A stretch of DNA of 64,000 nt from Brachynemurus nebulosus (taxonomy: Eukaryota > Arthropoda > Insecta > Neuroptera > Myrmeleontidae). Where the stretch lies: assembly GCA_035578155.1 (NCBI GenBank), contig JAPWDM010000004.1, positions 41,604,551-41,668,550 of the forward strand, in the 5' to 3' direction. Within the stretch, counting starts at the first letter, position 1; each line of letters begins with the position of its first letter. Under the pieces are notes generated by a model. It made no database searches and was not told where the DNA came from. It saw nothing but the letters and a program-made list of their open reading frames with translations. The position numbers and the translations under genes were made by a program. Shown one piece after another: positions 23,800 through 35,760 of this stretch.

Positions 23800-26595
23800 T
23801 GGGACATTAAAAATCTAATAGTAGCATTAAGTGCGCTATGTGATAGTAAGTCTTATATACCAATATTAGGGTTTTAAACGTAAACGTCTTCGGGTAAAAC
23901 CACTTTAAGTGAAATTCGAATATTTCCAAGTTTTTTCTCAATGAGTGCTCGGATCTTTTTTAAAATCGACTTGCGTATAGAACAGAGGGAGAGCAAAGTT
24001 TTGGTATATATTGAAGGTCATTCTAAGATCACGTGCAGAAAAAGGATGCAAAGAACTGTACTTGATGTGCTGTACAAATATGAAGCCGCCAGAGAACCAG
24101 AATGAGACCACGATTTTCTAACAGAACGTGGTAGAATTAATATAGAAACCGATTTTCGTTAAATTCGAGATAGTCCAAGACACTGATTTAAAACGATATT
24201 TTTTGGGTTTGGCATTTTTTTAACTCTTGGTCTACGAGTCAAGTTAATCATACATCGGCGTCGTTTCGACGAATGGTCTTTTTACGGGGAGTTTTAGAGT
24301 TTATTTGCAAAAAACATTTTTTTTACATAACAATACTACAAAAGCGAACAAAATATTTTAAAATAATGGATTTGGAAAGATTTCTTAATATAAATATTTA
24401 TTAATATTTTCAATCTTTTTATTAAAGCATATTTTCACTATAAAAATTAAAAAATAGATAAATACATCAATTGTATCATAAAACATGTCTTTCAAATAAT
24501 TAATTTATGAACTATTATGAGTCAGTGGACATGTGTGACTTTACAGAATGTGAAATTTCTCAGTCTTAAATATTCCTATAGATATGTAGTTATTTCCCTA
24601 TTAGGCAGATTTGTAAATTTTCTAAAATTTGTTAGTAATTTTTCGAATAAGATCTCAAAAAATAATAAAAATTAAAATATTTTCCACAATATAAATTGTT
24701 AATCTTTTATTAACTCACTTGAAACGCATTCTTTGGTTTGCGATTCAATAGGTTAATCATACATCGTCGTCCTTTTGACGCACACTATTTCAGTATAAAA
24801 AAGACGACAATAGCTGTGAACAAAATTTATACGTCTTATGTGTTATAATAACAAATAAATTAGATAACAGAAGTTTCACAGCAAGCAGGTACCGACAAGT
24901 TGTAGTATTGGAGCAGGTAGAGAAGTTCGTTCGTCGTTTTCAGGAGTACGTATGATTCTAGGGTTAAATTCGTTTTATTATGTTTGCGAGCGTATTGAGA
25001 AGTCAGCTCAGTATCCTATTTTCCCTGAAGCGAAACGATACCCGTTGTCTTCAGTATTCCACCAGATTCAAAGGCGTTATTGTTTAACCTGACTGACTAT
25101 AAAAAAAGTACGCCTAACGTGTGATATTCCGTATTTATGAAATTAATCATCTAAAAACCATTAAGTAATAAAAATCAACACGAATTTAATTAATATTATA
25201 GAATAAAAAATAAAAAAAATTGACAACACATTGAAGTCCAAGTCTTGAATAAAACCTGAGAGACGAAAAGTTAAAAAATTAAACAATTTAATGATATTAC
25301 AGATATTATTATTCCTATTAAATGCAGTAATAAATAACAGATTATGACAAACATGTCTCTTAACGAAAATAAAAAAAATAATAAGTTCTCCAGGAGGAAG
25401 AACGGGGGGTCTGATTTCCTACCAACCCCATTACGGGGAATACTAATCACCGTCGCTTTCTTTTGACGGTACATATCAATTCATGTACAGATTATTAAGA
25501 AATCCTGCAGGCCTAGGGCCGGCGAGAGAAGTCACGGGCCCCCGGGCACAACAAAAAATTTTCAAACATTTTTCTCCAACAATACAAATAATGGCACTTA
25601 TGTGAGAGCAACAACAAACTGTTCTCTTTCCAGTAATAAATTGGTAGCGAAAACATGAATTCCAGATGAATTTACATGTATCGCCAATTGTTTACGAAAA
25701 AAGCGACGATGATTAGTCTTCCCTGTTCGGTTTGGTTGATACGAAACCTAACCAGGACTAATTATTTTATTTTTCGTTAAGAGATATGTTTGACATAATG
25801 TATTATTTATTATTGCGTTCAATAGAAATAAATTAATCTCTGTAATTTAATTGTTTTTTAACCTTTCGTCCTTCAGGTTTTAATCAAGACTTGAGCTACA
25901 CTTTTATGTGTTGCCAATTTTTTTATTTTTATTCTATAATATTAATTAAATTCGTGTTAATTTTTATTATTTAATGGTTTTTAGATGATTAATTGCACAA
26001 ATACGGAATTTCACACGTTAGGCGTACTTTTTTATGGTCAGTCAGGTTAAACAATGACGCCTTTGAATCTGGTGGAATACTAAAGACAACGTGTATGGGT
26101 TCGCTTCAGGGAAAATAGGATACTGAGCTGACGTCTCAATACGCTCGCAAACATAATAAAACGAATTTAAAAAAATGCCAACTCTGGCAAACCAAAAAAA
26201 TATTGTTTTAAATCAGTGTCTTGGACTATCTTGAATTTAACGGAAATCGGTGTCTATATTAATTTTACCACGTTCTGTTAGAAAATCGTGGTCTCATCCT
26301 GGTTGCGTGGCGTCTTCATATTTTTACAGCACATCAAGTACAGTTTTTTGCATCGTTTTTCTGCCCGTGACCTTGGAATGACCTTCAATATACACCAAAA
26401 ATTAGCTCTTCCTCTGTTCTATATGCAAGTCGATTTTGAAAAAGATCTGAGCACGCATTGAGGAAAAACTTGGAAATATTCGAATTTCACTTAAAGTTGT
26501 TTTACCCGAAGGCGATTACGTTTAAAGCCCAAATATTGGTATATAAGATTTACTATCACAAAGCGCACTTAATGCTACTATTAGTTTTTTAATTT
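23800..26595. mobile_element. TIR element with ~420-bp outer plus ~310-bp inner inverted arms
   Basis: The left arm 23813-24225 pairs with 26175-26595. Examples are TAGCATTAAGTGCGC, GAAATTCGAATATTTCCAAG, and ACTGTACTTGATGTGCTGTA, each found complemented on the right. The pairing resumes at 24967-25280 against 25855-26165 (ATTCGTTTTATTATGTTTGC, CAAAGGCGTTATTGTTTAAC and the AGGCGTACTTTTT block). The left arm is interrupted by about 740 bp at 24226-24966. The central spacer (25281-25854) holds a short hAT-like GC-rich fragment at 25509-25555 (GGGCCGGCGAGAG, GGGCCCCCGGGCAC). No protein-coding capacity is seen. Confidence 0.8.
24226..24966. repeat. Insertion within the left arm of the palindrome
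   Basis: These ~740 bp have no counterpart in the right arm. The segment contains two copies of TTAATCATACATCG(G/T)CGTC (near 24245 and 24753), each followed by TTTYGACG, in direct orientation about 510 bp apart. This suggests an inserted or tandemly duplicated unit. Confidence 0.6.
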
Positions 26596-26799
26596 CCCAT
26601 TTAGGCACTTTTACCCCTCTTTACCTCGAAGGGTCCTTTCCAACAAAAATAGTCCTATTCATTTTTCCCCTTTGACTCCATGAAAATGGAGTATGAAACT
26701 AAAGTTTTTTTTTTCGACAAGACAACACAACACATACGTTTTAAAATGTAACACTTACGTTTTAAAATGTAAATTGGTAAAAAAATTTTGGTGGAAATA

Positions 26800-27650
26800 A
26801 ACTAATTTTTAAATAAGTTGATTTTAAATAAGTTGATCCAGTTTTTTGGAAATAGGCTTGAGCTAGACGAGCACAGTTTATTTTTCTAATGCCAAATTTC
26901 CTGAAATTTATACATTGCGCAGCACTGGCCAAATTATAAAAAAACACTAACGGTTTTTTAGGAATCAAATACTTTTAAAAATGTTTAAAATGTGAACAAC
27001 GATCGATAATCGAATTAGTCAAGTTGTGCTCAATTCTGCCATTCAAGATCTGTAAGTTTCATGCCTAAGACGTAAAATTTAGTTTCAAATTTAATAAAAA
27101 TTAATGTAGTAGAGGTGGTGGGAAATTCAAATTTTGACATTTTTAAATTTTTTGGTTGTGCCGGATTACGTTATATGAGCATAACAATTTTCCCAAGTGA
27201 CAAAATTTCCATACATTGCCCAGCACAGACTGATTTTTAAAAATCTGTTAGGGTTTTCCAAGAATTCAAAAACCTTTTTTGTCTAAACGAAATATGAATT
27301 TAAATTTTTTTACAGCAAAACGTGACACAAACGTTGTGTAATGCAACAAAATTTAAAAAAGTTCAAATTTCAAAAAGTGCGTGGCTGGGCAAAAATTTGT
27401 TTTTTTTTTTTTTTCGAAGTTCTTGATTATTTTCAGTTGTCGTTTGCAGCACAATGCGGCACAACCGTGGCACAAATAGCGCAACTAAAAAAATTTAAAA
27501 TTTAAAAAATACAGGGCTGGTAAAAATTTTTTTTTATTGGTGTTTTCCCCTAAACGCTTCTAATTTTGAGCTGCTGTTTGCGGCACAATTGGGCACAAAG
27601 GTAGCACAATATAGCACAATTTAAAAAAATAAAAATTTCAATAAGTGCGG
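26800..27650. repeat. Degenerate tandem repeat (~125-150 bp units)
   Basis: At least three to four diverged units share GGCACAA/GCACAACGTGGCACAAA phrases followed by ATTTAAAAAAAT.AAAATTTCAAAAAGTGCG.GGCTGG.AAAAATTT and a poly(T) stretch. The clearest units start near 27310, 27450 and 27575. Weaker copies (CATTGCGCAGCACTGGCCAA, CATTGCCCAGCACAGACTG) lie near 26915 and 27215. Confidence 0.65.
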
Positions 27651-29322
27651 AGTTAACTTCACACACGTGATGTTATCTAGCAATATTTAAAGCAAGCAAT
27701 TATTTCTGGTGTGAAAAGTCAGTGCTTTACATTTCCAAGTTTCCTGATATTATTTTGGAAATCTTAATTAGTATTGTAAAATCTTTATTTTTCAATAAAA
27801 GATCAACAAATTTTTATTTTAGAAGGCCTGTGGCAGTAATATTTCACTCCAATTTAACTTTTAGTGTATTAACCACACTGACAGCTACTTTGAGCTTAAA
27901 TTTCGGATTTCCAACTTCTTGATAGCTGCAGGAATTTTGAATAATTTATTATAATACAAGCTAATTGATTAACTAAGGACACAGGAGATCATGGAATTTT
28001 TTTGAAATGTCTTTTGTTTACTTTAAAATTAACTGTTAAATTCAAATATTTCAACAATCAAATTTAAATTTAAAAAGTAACACTGATTTTAGAGGTATCT
28101 TCTTTTTTTTTAAATTAAGTGTTCAAGTATAAAAAGTGAATGTTAATTTTTCGATTTCAAATATTATCGAGTGCTTGTGAAACATTAGTGAGTGTTAGTT
28201 TAATTAATTTGGGATATTCACAAAAAAAGGAAAATATTCAGAATTTAAAAAAAAGAGTGTGAATATAAGCAAAATATTTAAAATCAAAATTAGCTCATTT
28301 GCTTTTAAATGGTTCATAATACTGAAAAACAAATTTTAGAATAAATATGCTTACAACTAAAGAAGTAGGTATATGCCAATATACATTTGTCCAACCTTAA
28401 TGATAAATAATATTCATTGTTTACCTTGAATAAGCTGTCTACGTAGACAATTCTTACGTAGTCTTCCTTATTTTTTTTGTGTTGACACTTGAGATAGACT
28501 TCTTGACGAAGTCTACGTGTACAACCCTGTTTTATTTATACTTATTCTACTTTTATGCTGGGAAAAAGCTGGAAGTTTCAAACATTTGAATGCGTTCATC
28601 AGTAAGACATACTTTTTCGTCAAATAATAAGTATTTTACTAAAGTTCTAAAGACTTTGAAATTTCCCTGATATTTTTTTAAAGAACGGAAAAAGTAACAC
28701 ATACTTGGTTTTGAATCATTATCTTATGTAAACTGGTTTTCAAGCAAATTTATAACGCCTGTGGATTGTTCTTTATTATAAGCAAGATGATTAATTTATA
28801 TAGTTTACACTATACTATCTGTATTTTTTAACGAAATTTCGAGGTATTGATTATATTATTGGACTTCTTGTTACTGAGATATAAGCTATGTTTAACAATA
28901 TTAATCGAAATTTTATTGATCGAATATATACTTGGCTTCTATGAATATGGAAATTTAAACTAAAATGGATGAATTATAATACCAGCTTTCAAAATATGAA
29001 AATTTTACACCCCCCCCCCCTAAAAACCTTTAATAAGTGACGTTAAAATGATACGTAGGTGGTGTGAAGAAGTGTTAAAAATAAGTAAATGACATATTAC
29101 TCAACCAAATTCTAATGTGAAACTAATAATTTTAATAATAATAACAATAATGCCTAAAAATTTTATCGGCCAAACAGTTTTATTTAGTAGTATATCCTAC
29201 TTACCTATTTTCCCAGGGCGCAAACTCGACACCTGCAAAATTAAATACATAAAATTATTTGTCAAGAAATTCTCTATGAGAAATATAAGAAGCAATAATC
29301 TTGTCGGGTCGAAAAGTTATAT
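27651..29322. other. AT-rich region without a recognised gene
   Basis: No gene found. A palindromic cluster GTCTACGTAGACAATTC (28437-28453) with GAAGTCTACGTGTAC (28515-28529) and an 11-bp C-run near 28989-28999 are the only local features. Confidence 0.5.
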
Positions 29323-29795
29323 GGGTTGTCCTATAAACGAGGGAAGTTTGGACGGCCCAACTTATTTTGTATATATTAATATTTTGAAAAATACATTTTT
29401 TCTAGATGGAAACTGTAAATTATTACTGCGTCTAACCGGTCACTCAAAATAATCCGGTTTCGAAATATATTTTTTTATAAAAAATTACACTTAAAATCTA
29501 AAATTCTCAGGAATTCTCCTGGCAAGTACCCTCTCCAAAATAAAACATAGCCGACTAAATAATTATTTTTTCTGAATGTATAGAAAAAAATTTACACTGC
29601 AGTAGTAATCTATAATATTGGTACTTTTTTATTGTATAAATAATTTTTGAATTTTTTTATATTTTCTTTAAGAAATATTCTATTGAATTTTGTCCCCCGA
29701 ATTTCGCATCATTTTCCTATCAAACCAAAACACTTAAAAAATATAAAAAATTTATATTCCGATCATATCATCATTTGTCATAGTAATTAACTGAA
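29323..29795 (+). repeat. Partial copy of the FB5 element (left half)
   Basis: Matches 46822-47285 in the same orientation: TTTGGACGGCCCAAC, ATTTTGAAAAATACATTTTT, TCTAGATGGAAACTGTAAA, CCGGTTTCGAAATATAT, and TTACACTGCAGTAGTAATCT. The left edge (GGGTTGTCC) aligns with the FB5 terminus GGGTAGTTC. The right half and the second inverted terminus are missing, and no TA array adjoins it. Confidence 0.85.
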
Positions 29796-29924
29796 ACTTA
29801 TATATATAAAACGCCGTGAGCAGCGGGGCCCCATCACGATAGTCGAATTTTCCCCTTCATCTTCGGTATTGAATGTCTACAAGCGAAATGTGATTGAAAG
29901 TCTCCAACCGAATTGTCATTTTGT

Positions 29925-30480
29925 TGGTTTCAAAACTGGTGATGAGTGTTCGGCTGATCGAGGCTTTAAAAAAAGGTTTTAAGTATTTAAGGGCTGTATC
30001 TCAGTAAATTTCAATTTTGTGCCGAAAACAGGTAGCAGAAAAAAACCAACACAATTCGTACGAGGACCTTCCTGCCCATGTTTATCCGCTAATTGCCTTT
30101 ATGTTTTAGTTTTAAATATTAAAAAAGGACCTTAAATAGTAAACTGGAAGGCCTTTATAAAGATATTTTTTCTTTCAAAAAAAAAAAAAAAAATAAAAAA
30201 TAAAAAAATTTTGGTGGTTTCAAAACTGATGATGAGTGTCCGGTTGATCGGGGCTTTAAAAAAAGGTTTTAAGTTTTTAAGGGCTGAATCTCAGTAAATT
30301 CCAATTTTGTGCCGATAGCAGTTAACAGGGAAAAAGTCACCACAATTCGTACGAGGGCATTTCTATCCATGCTTATCCGCCAATTGCCTTTGTGTTTTAT
30401 TTTTAAATATTAAAAAAGGAACTTAAATAGTAAACTGGAAGGCTTTTATGAAGATATTTTTTCTTTCCAAAAAAATCCAA
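29925..30480. repeat. Two direct tandem copies of a ~285-bp unit
   Basis: Unit 1 (29925-30178) and unit 2 (30213-30470) share GGTTTCAAAACTG.TGATGA, GCTTTAAAAAAAGGTTTTAA, CACAATTCGTACGAGG, and TAAATAGTAAACTGGAAGGC with about 10% visible differences. They are separated by an A-rich stretch. Confidence 0.85.
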
Positions 30481-30689
30481 AATTTCTATTTTATAAATAA
30501 TAAAAATCCAAAATTCCTATTTTATAAATAAACAGTGACTTTAATAATATTTTCAAATTACTTAATATGTATGTATTTCATTTGTTAAAAAATTGTATTC
30601 ACTTTTTTTAAATTTTTTAAAATTACTATTCGCCTACTTGTATTTAGAATAAAAGTAATGCATTTAAAACACATTTAACAATAGCATTC

Positions 30690-31590
30690 AATTCCGATGT
30701 AAAAATGGAAGAAGTGGGGGGAAAAGTAATGTGGACTCCCTAAAAGGTACTAGCTGGATACTAACTGAATACACGTACAAAATTTCAGCCCTCTAGGTTT
30801 CCTTAGAGAGTCTCTAGACGTGTTAGAAAACAAGCAAAAAAATTAAGGAAATATTGGCGTAAAAATCGTGGGGATAAGGGTTAAAAGTTGAAACCCCCAA
30901 AAAACAGTGTCTGGCTATTAGCTTAACCTTTACACAAAATTTCAGCCCTCTAGGTTTATTTGGGGAGATTTTGACCCGAACGAAACTGTTAAAAAACAAG
31001 AAAAATCATTGTTTTTGGGTATAAAAATGGTGGCGGTAGAGTTTGAAAGTCGGGACTCCCAAAAGGCACCCCCTTGATACTAGCTCAATCCGAATACAAA
31101 ATTTCAGCCCTCTAGGTTTATTTGGGTGACCTGTGCGAGTGGTACAAACTTCGAAAACGTCGAAAATGCATGAAATTGTAGCTTAAAAATGAGGGGGGTG
31201 GGGGTAAAATATTAAAACCTCCAAAAAGCACAACCTAGGTACGAGCTTTATCAACACACCAAATTTCAACCCTCTACGTTAATTCTGGGGGGCTGGGGGC
31301 CTGTTAGATCCAGCGAAAATCGTTTTTCCCCCCTCTACTCCCACCAAATCATCCTAGGAAGCTGAATTTTGGATATGTTGTAGATAATTGACCGAAACAT
31401 TATTTAAAACCGGTTTGGAAAAGTTTTATGGCTTTTCCGCCCCCCACCACCCCCTTAAAGTCGGGTCAGAAAAAAAATTTGCCCAAAATTTGATCCCACT
31501 TTGATAGTATGAGGTGCCTCGAAAATGAGCCCCATTTACCAAATTTCATCTCTTAACTTCCATAGGGAGGCCCTACACAAATTAAAAGGT
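30690..31590. repeat. Degenerate tandem array built on AAATTTCAGCCCTCTAGGTT
   Basis: Five successive diverged units each carry an 'ACTCCCAAAAGGCAC...TAGCT' phrase followed by AAATTTCAGCCCTCTAGGTT or a variant (near 30779, 30938, 31099, 31259, 31540), spacing roughly 155-180 bp, with a G/C-richer spacer. The array ends at the (TA)n block at 31598. Confidence 0.8.
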
Positions 31591-31595
31591 GGCGG

Positions 31596-31597
<2 letters not shown>

Positions 31598-31665
<68 letters not shown>
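31598..31665. repeat. (TA)n microsatellite
   Basis: Pure TA array joining the tandem array at 30690-31590 to the repeat fragment at 31666-31800. Confidence 0.95.
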
Positions 31666-31669
<4 letters not shown>

Positions 31670-31800
31670 CATTTTTTTTTCTACATATTCGTATATCAAC
31701 TGTTCTACGGGTCCGAAAACGGATAGCGCCCCTACTCTCGCCTCTCGCAACTCTTATCGTATAGACTGTATAAGTCTAATTTTTCGGAGTAAATTCGACT
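31666..31800 (+). repeat. Dispersed repeat fragment next to (TA)n, second copy
   Basis: Inverted relative to 1120-1262 and holding the same order of motifs (CAGACAT next to the TA array, then GGATAGCGCCCCTACTCTCG, then CTTATCGTATAG and TAAGTCTAATTTTT). Confidence 0.75.
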
Positions 31801-32090
31801 AAAAAGCGAAATACCACTCATTCACTAATATATTCACTCATCTATCACAAAATCTCCAGAACTACAATACCTACAAATTTGAAATTTGGCATGTAGGTGC
31901 CTATTGGGTCGTAGGCGCTCGTAGGGTTTTGCAAAATATTTTGTCTAACCGTCGAAATTTCCGAGAAACCATAAAATATCAATTTTTTATTACTGTATAT
32001 AGCAATCTATGGACGATTTATAAAAAGATCATACAAATTTTAAGTAGTTGATAAGTATTTGGAAAAAAAATAATTTTGGAATTTTTGTAA
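31801..32090 (+). repeat. Dispersed repeat, copy 2 of the 14031-14345 family
   Basis: Shares TACCACTCATTCACT, ACAAATTTGAAATTTGGCAT, GGGTTTTGCAAAATATTTTG, and ATCAATTTTTTATTACTGTA with the first copy. It follows without gap the 31666-31800 fragment, so the two probably form one composite element here. Confidence 0.7.
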
Positions 32091-32980
32091 GTATTTAATA
32101 AATATTTCTATAGATACCATCAATAATATTTTTAGCTACGACTACTATGAAATTACTTATTTACCTACTGTACAAAATACTATTAATTTGTATTCTATAA
32201 AGAAATGAACAACTGGACTGTCCAGTTATCATCAATTGGCACGTCTGCTGTTCTCAGAAAATTTCATACAGATGAAATTTCCATCGAGCTGGGCTCGGTC
32301 ATACTGATATTAAAAATGAAATATGGACTTTACTTATCTGTTTTCAGTAGCTTCGAGAAAACGGTAGCAGGTATCAAAAAAATGATGAAACAAGACTATA
32401 GGTAAAATTGGTAGGTATACGAATAAAAAAAAAAACGATGAAAGTTAAAGTTATCCTGTAGGACCTGAGAACCCCCAAAAAAGCCTAAAGTAAACGACGT
32501 TACCAAATTTTTGGCTCTCCAAAGAAACCCAAAATAAATGGCTGAGCGCATCTTGACAAAATTTTTCTTGAATAGTGCTGAGATTCTAAAAAAAGTGGAC
32601 ATGAGGTAAAATTCCCCCGTGAGCTTTTGCGGACCCAAAAAACCCTTCAAATAGACATCCAAATGAATCTTATCCAAATTTTTCTCAAATATTATAGAGA
32701 TTCCGAAATAAATTAATGTGAATTCAGAAATATTCTTCAGAGCCCTGGGATCTCAAAATGTCTCAAAAATTACAGTGCTCTTAAAATTGTCAGTATGAAT
32801 ATCTAACTATCTACAATAAGATCTCGAGGTATGAAAATTAGACATGTTATTGAAATACGAATATAGTCAAGAATTTCAGATTTGGTGTCGTGTGAACCAG
32901 CTCTTATGACTTGTAATGGTATGTATATGATATAAGTTTTAATAACAGGATGATTCAGATGAATTTATATTTTGTCATAC

Positions 32981-32986
<6 letters not shown>
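32091..32986. other. Non-coding region with degenerate tandem phrases
   Basis: 32440-32780 contains three loosely repeated ~120-bp phrases ('GAGAACCCCCAAAAAAGCC', 'CGGACCCAAAAAACCC', 'GGGATCTCAAAATGTC'), similar in style to 14590-15135. No gene recognised. TTTGGTGTCGTGTGAACCAG at 32882-32901 is repeated at 33120-33139 (TTCGGTGTCGTGTGAACGAG). Confidence 0.5.

Positions 32987-33040
<54 letters not shown>
32987..33040. repeat. (TA)n microsatellite
   Basis: TA array of about 54 bp located between the two direct copies of GGTGTCGTGTGAAC (32885 and 33123). Confidence 0.95.
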
Positions 33041-33046
<6 letters not shown>

Positions 33047-33486
33047 TATCAACTCGGTAAAATAACCGATACACAGAGAAAAAAACTTGCTGTGAAAACA
33101 CTACGTCCAGTTCGTACCGATTCGGTGTCGTGTGAACGAGCCCTAATTTGTTCATGTGGTAATATTTATAGACTATAACAAATGTAAAAACAAAAATTGA
33201 TTAGATAATAGATATTAGAATTAGAGCATAAAAATATGATAATATAATTTGCTAATTTTGAAATTGTAACATTTAATTTTGTAATAAGTGTAAATAGCCT
33301 CTTAGTGCTTAATTAAACGCAATATATATAAATTAAAAAAAAAAAGAAGATTTACAAAATAATTCAGCATGCGCAAACATACACTTTAAATAATAACGGG
33401 ACTTATAACAACATAGAACTGATAAAAAAAATTATAAAAAAACACAAACAATAAAAATCTTTTATTACAATTACATTTAAATTAGG
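33041..33486. other. AT-rich region without a recognised gene
   Basis: No feature other than the second copy of the GGTGTCGTGTGAAC phrase at about 33123. Confidence 0.5.
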
Positions 33487-33719
33487 TACTGTCAAACGGA
33501 ACTATTTGAAATCGATGGGGCTATTTGGAACAAAAAAAGAAGATTAAACTCTTAGAGAAGAGTTTTAAAAAAGACTTAAACTCTTAAAGGACATCCCCTA
33601 CTAAAGACGCATTAACGTTGTGAATACGTTTAGAAATAAAACAGATATAAGAGCTTAAATCTTTTTTTTGTTTTGTTTCAAATAGAACCACCTATTTCAA
33701 ATAGTCCCGCTTGACGGTA
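33487..33719. mobile_element. MITE with TA-ended inverted repeats, copy 1
   Basis: Left end TACTGTCAAACGGAACTATT and the complement of the right end (TACCGTCAAGCGGGACTATT) match. The same family is present at 45886-46121 in the opposite orientation. Internal oppositely oriented AAACTCTTA and TAAGAGTTT blocks make the whole element partly self-complementary. Ends in TA on both sides suggest TA target duplication. No coding capacity. Confidence 0.85.
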
Positions 33720-33824
33720 CATTTAAACAATTTCAATACAATTACAAAAAAATAAAAACTAAAAAAAATTACAATATAAAATTATATTTTTATGTGTTAT
33801 CCATCATAAATATTTACAGAAATC

Positions 33825-33860
33825 ATCACACAGAGAGTGTGTTGTCACTCTCTGTGTGAT
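33825..33860. repeat. Perfect 15-bp stem hairpin
   Basis: ATCACACAGAGAGTG and its exact complement CACTCTCTGTGTGAT are separated by 6 bases. It stands alone in AT-rich DNA with no adjacent gene. Confidence 0.85.
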
Positions 33861-35104
33861 CACTACCTGTTTGCAAAACATCGCATACATTTTTGATCAC
33901 TGATCGCAATCTTTCTCTACAGTTGTTTTGACTATTTCACCGATGCTGTGTACTCAGACCATAAAATGTTAGAACACGGTTTAATTTACAATTTAAATAA
34001 AATTTACAGTTCATATTGGGTATGGGGTATGGATGTTAGAGAGAAGCTGTAATTTCTTTTAATGACGAAACTGTAATACATTATTCTCTGTGTTCCCAAA
34101 AATGAAAGTCTTGAAGAATTCTTTAACAAAATTGAAATAACAATGTCCTTTTTTCAGTCAGTTATTTCCTGCATCATCCTATAAATAGATATCAGGACCG
34201 GGATGTGCCACGAGTACTTATTAAGAAGTGTTGTTTACCTTGAATAAAATTGTGCATATACCATACCGGTATATGCATATTCTTATTCTTACCGGTAAAG
34301 AGACACGATATGGAATTTTGTTATCAAAAGAATTTACGTAAACAGCCTGTAAAATAGAAGAAGAATAAGAAAGTCAAATATTTTCGCTCATAACTTTTCC
34401 TTTTTATCTTTACCATCAAAAAGATTTATTACGTAAACAGAGGCTCTATATAGATACAGGAGACGAGTGATACATAAAAAGACAGGTAAGTAGATCGTAC
34501 TCCTACAATAATATGAAACATTGGTAAGGAGAAAAATATGTAACAAAAACAACTTTTTTTCGTCATCATCCCGATGAAAAATGCGAATAAATAAAGGAAA
34601 AACAGAATTGGAGATATATTTTAGATTTGACAGTTTTTTTCTCACCATCAGTGTATTATTTAACAAAAATATTGATAAATAAATTTACATACAATGAACA
34701 TATAAATCGCCGCAATTTATTTTACATGGAAAAAAATTTTTGTAGGAAAACTTGAATAAAAATATATTTTATAGTATAAATAACTTTACCTCTAAAAATA
34801 AAATGCACAAGAATAATATACTAAAATAATATTACAGTCGGCACCATGAAAGTGTTACAGCACGGGACTAAAAAACAGTTTCATTGTGAGAGAGGCGTCA
34901 AAGTAAAATTTTGATTACACATTTAAGTTTACTAATACATTGGATATTCCTCTCACAGATACGTTGTTGTTTGGCTGTGTTGGTGACACTTTATGTACCA
35001 AGCCAGAGTCAGAATCGTAGGTAATATTGTCTAATGGTCTTGTAGCCTCTAACAATTACAAAATTTCACTGCAAATATTATGGACATATTCTGTCTGCAC
35101 AAGT
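33861..35104. other. AT-rich region without a recognised gene
   Basis: No gene recognised. A short palindrome TGCATATACC...GGTATATGCA lies at 34253-34277. Confidence 0.5.
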
Positions 35105-35760
35105 AATATGCAAAATGAGTAACGTTAAATTCTAGAATATTCTACTCGTCAACTAGCAGAGATATCAAAACCAGACTTCACTATTTAATTGGTCACTAAA
35201 ATTTAGATTAAGCAGCACAGTTTGACAAAAATTGTAGAATGTTTTACTTCTCAACTAGCAAAGATATCAAAAAATCAACTACAGCAATTAATTAGTCATT
35301 AAAAAGGAGGCTTAAAAATTAAAATATCTTGACAAATGTTCTGGAATATTTTATTCGTCAACTAGAAAAGATATCCAAAAACAGACGTCGCCATTGAATT
35401 GGCGACCTAAAAAGAGACCAAATAACAAATTTTTGTAAATTTTCGAGAATATTCATTTATCAAAATGTGGTATTTCTTCTTTTCTCCGATGACCAATTAA
35501 ATAGTGCTCCCGGTTTTTCAATATCTTTCTTAGTTTACGAATAGAATATTCTAGAATATTTGTCAAATTGCGCTGCTTAATCTAATTTTTAGTAACCAAT
35601 TCAATAGTGAAGTTTGTTTTTTGATATCTCTGCTAGTTGGCGATTAGAATGTTCTAGAATTTTTGTCAGCTTTCACTATTTGGCGTTTTTTACGCTGATA
35701 AATTCGATGATGAAGTTGGATTTCCGACATCTTTGCTAGTTTTCTAAAAGTGGCCACTTA
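35105..35760. repeat. Inverted tandem block: ~123-bp units in head-to-head orientation
   Basis: Three diverged plus-oriented units each carry CAACTAGCAGAGATATC followed by an ATTTAATTGGTCACTAAAA phrase (35151, 35255, 35355 regions). They are followed by mirrored units (GATATCTCTGCTAGTTG near 35620, CCAATTCAATAGTGAAG near 35595, TATCTTTCTTAGTTTACG near 35522). The middle unit pair shares TTAGATTAAGCAGC. The block can fold into a long hairpin of about 300 bp per arm. Confidence 0.8.

Larger units (their letters stand above)
23560..27135. repeat. Outer arms of a large nested palindrome
   Basis: 23575-23735 (with ACTAAATTTTACG-type text and AGGCATGAAACTT, ATCGACCGTTGTTCACA) is the inverted counterpart of 26945-27120 (AAGTTTCATGCCT, TGTGAACAACGATCGAT). 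Outside this, TTTCCCGCCACTTC (23560s) mirrors GGTGGTGGGAAA (27115s). The inner part is occupied by the TIR element at 23800-26595. The right arm has extra sequence (26600-26935) not found on the left. Confidence 0.75.

Noticed and set aside
25509..25560. GC-rich island as a CpG promoter
   Set aside because: It is only about 45 bp long and reads like the subterminal part of hAT repeats (GGGCCCCCGGGCAC).
29117..29452. 111-codon open frame on plus
   Set aside because: Its second half is the FB5-type repeat, which is non-coding in the other copy, and the first half has no recognised domain.
33825..33860. Perfect hairpin as a transcription terminator
   Set aside because: There is no gene next to it, and stem-loop terminators are not a feature of eukaryotic genes.
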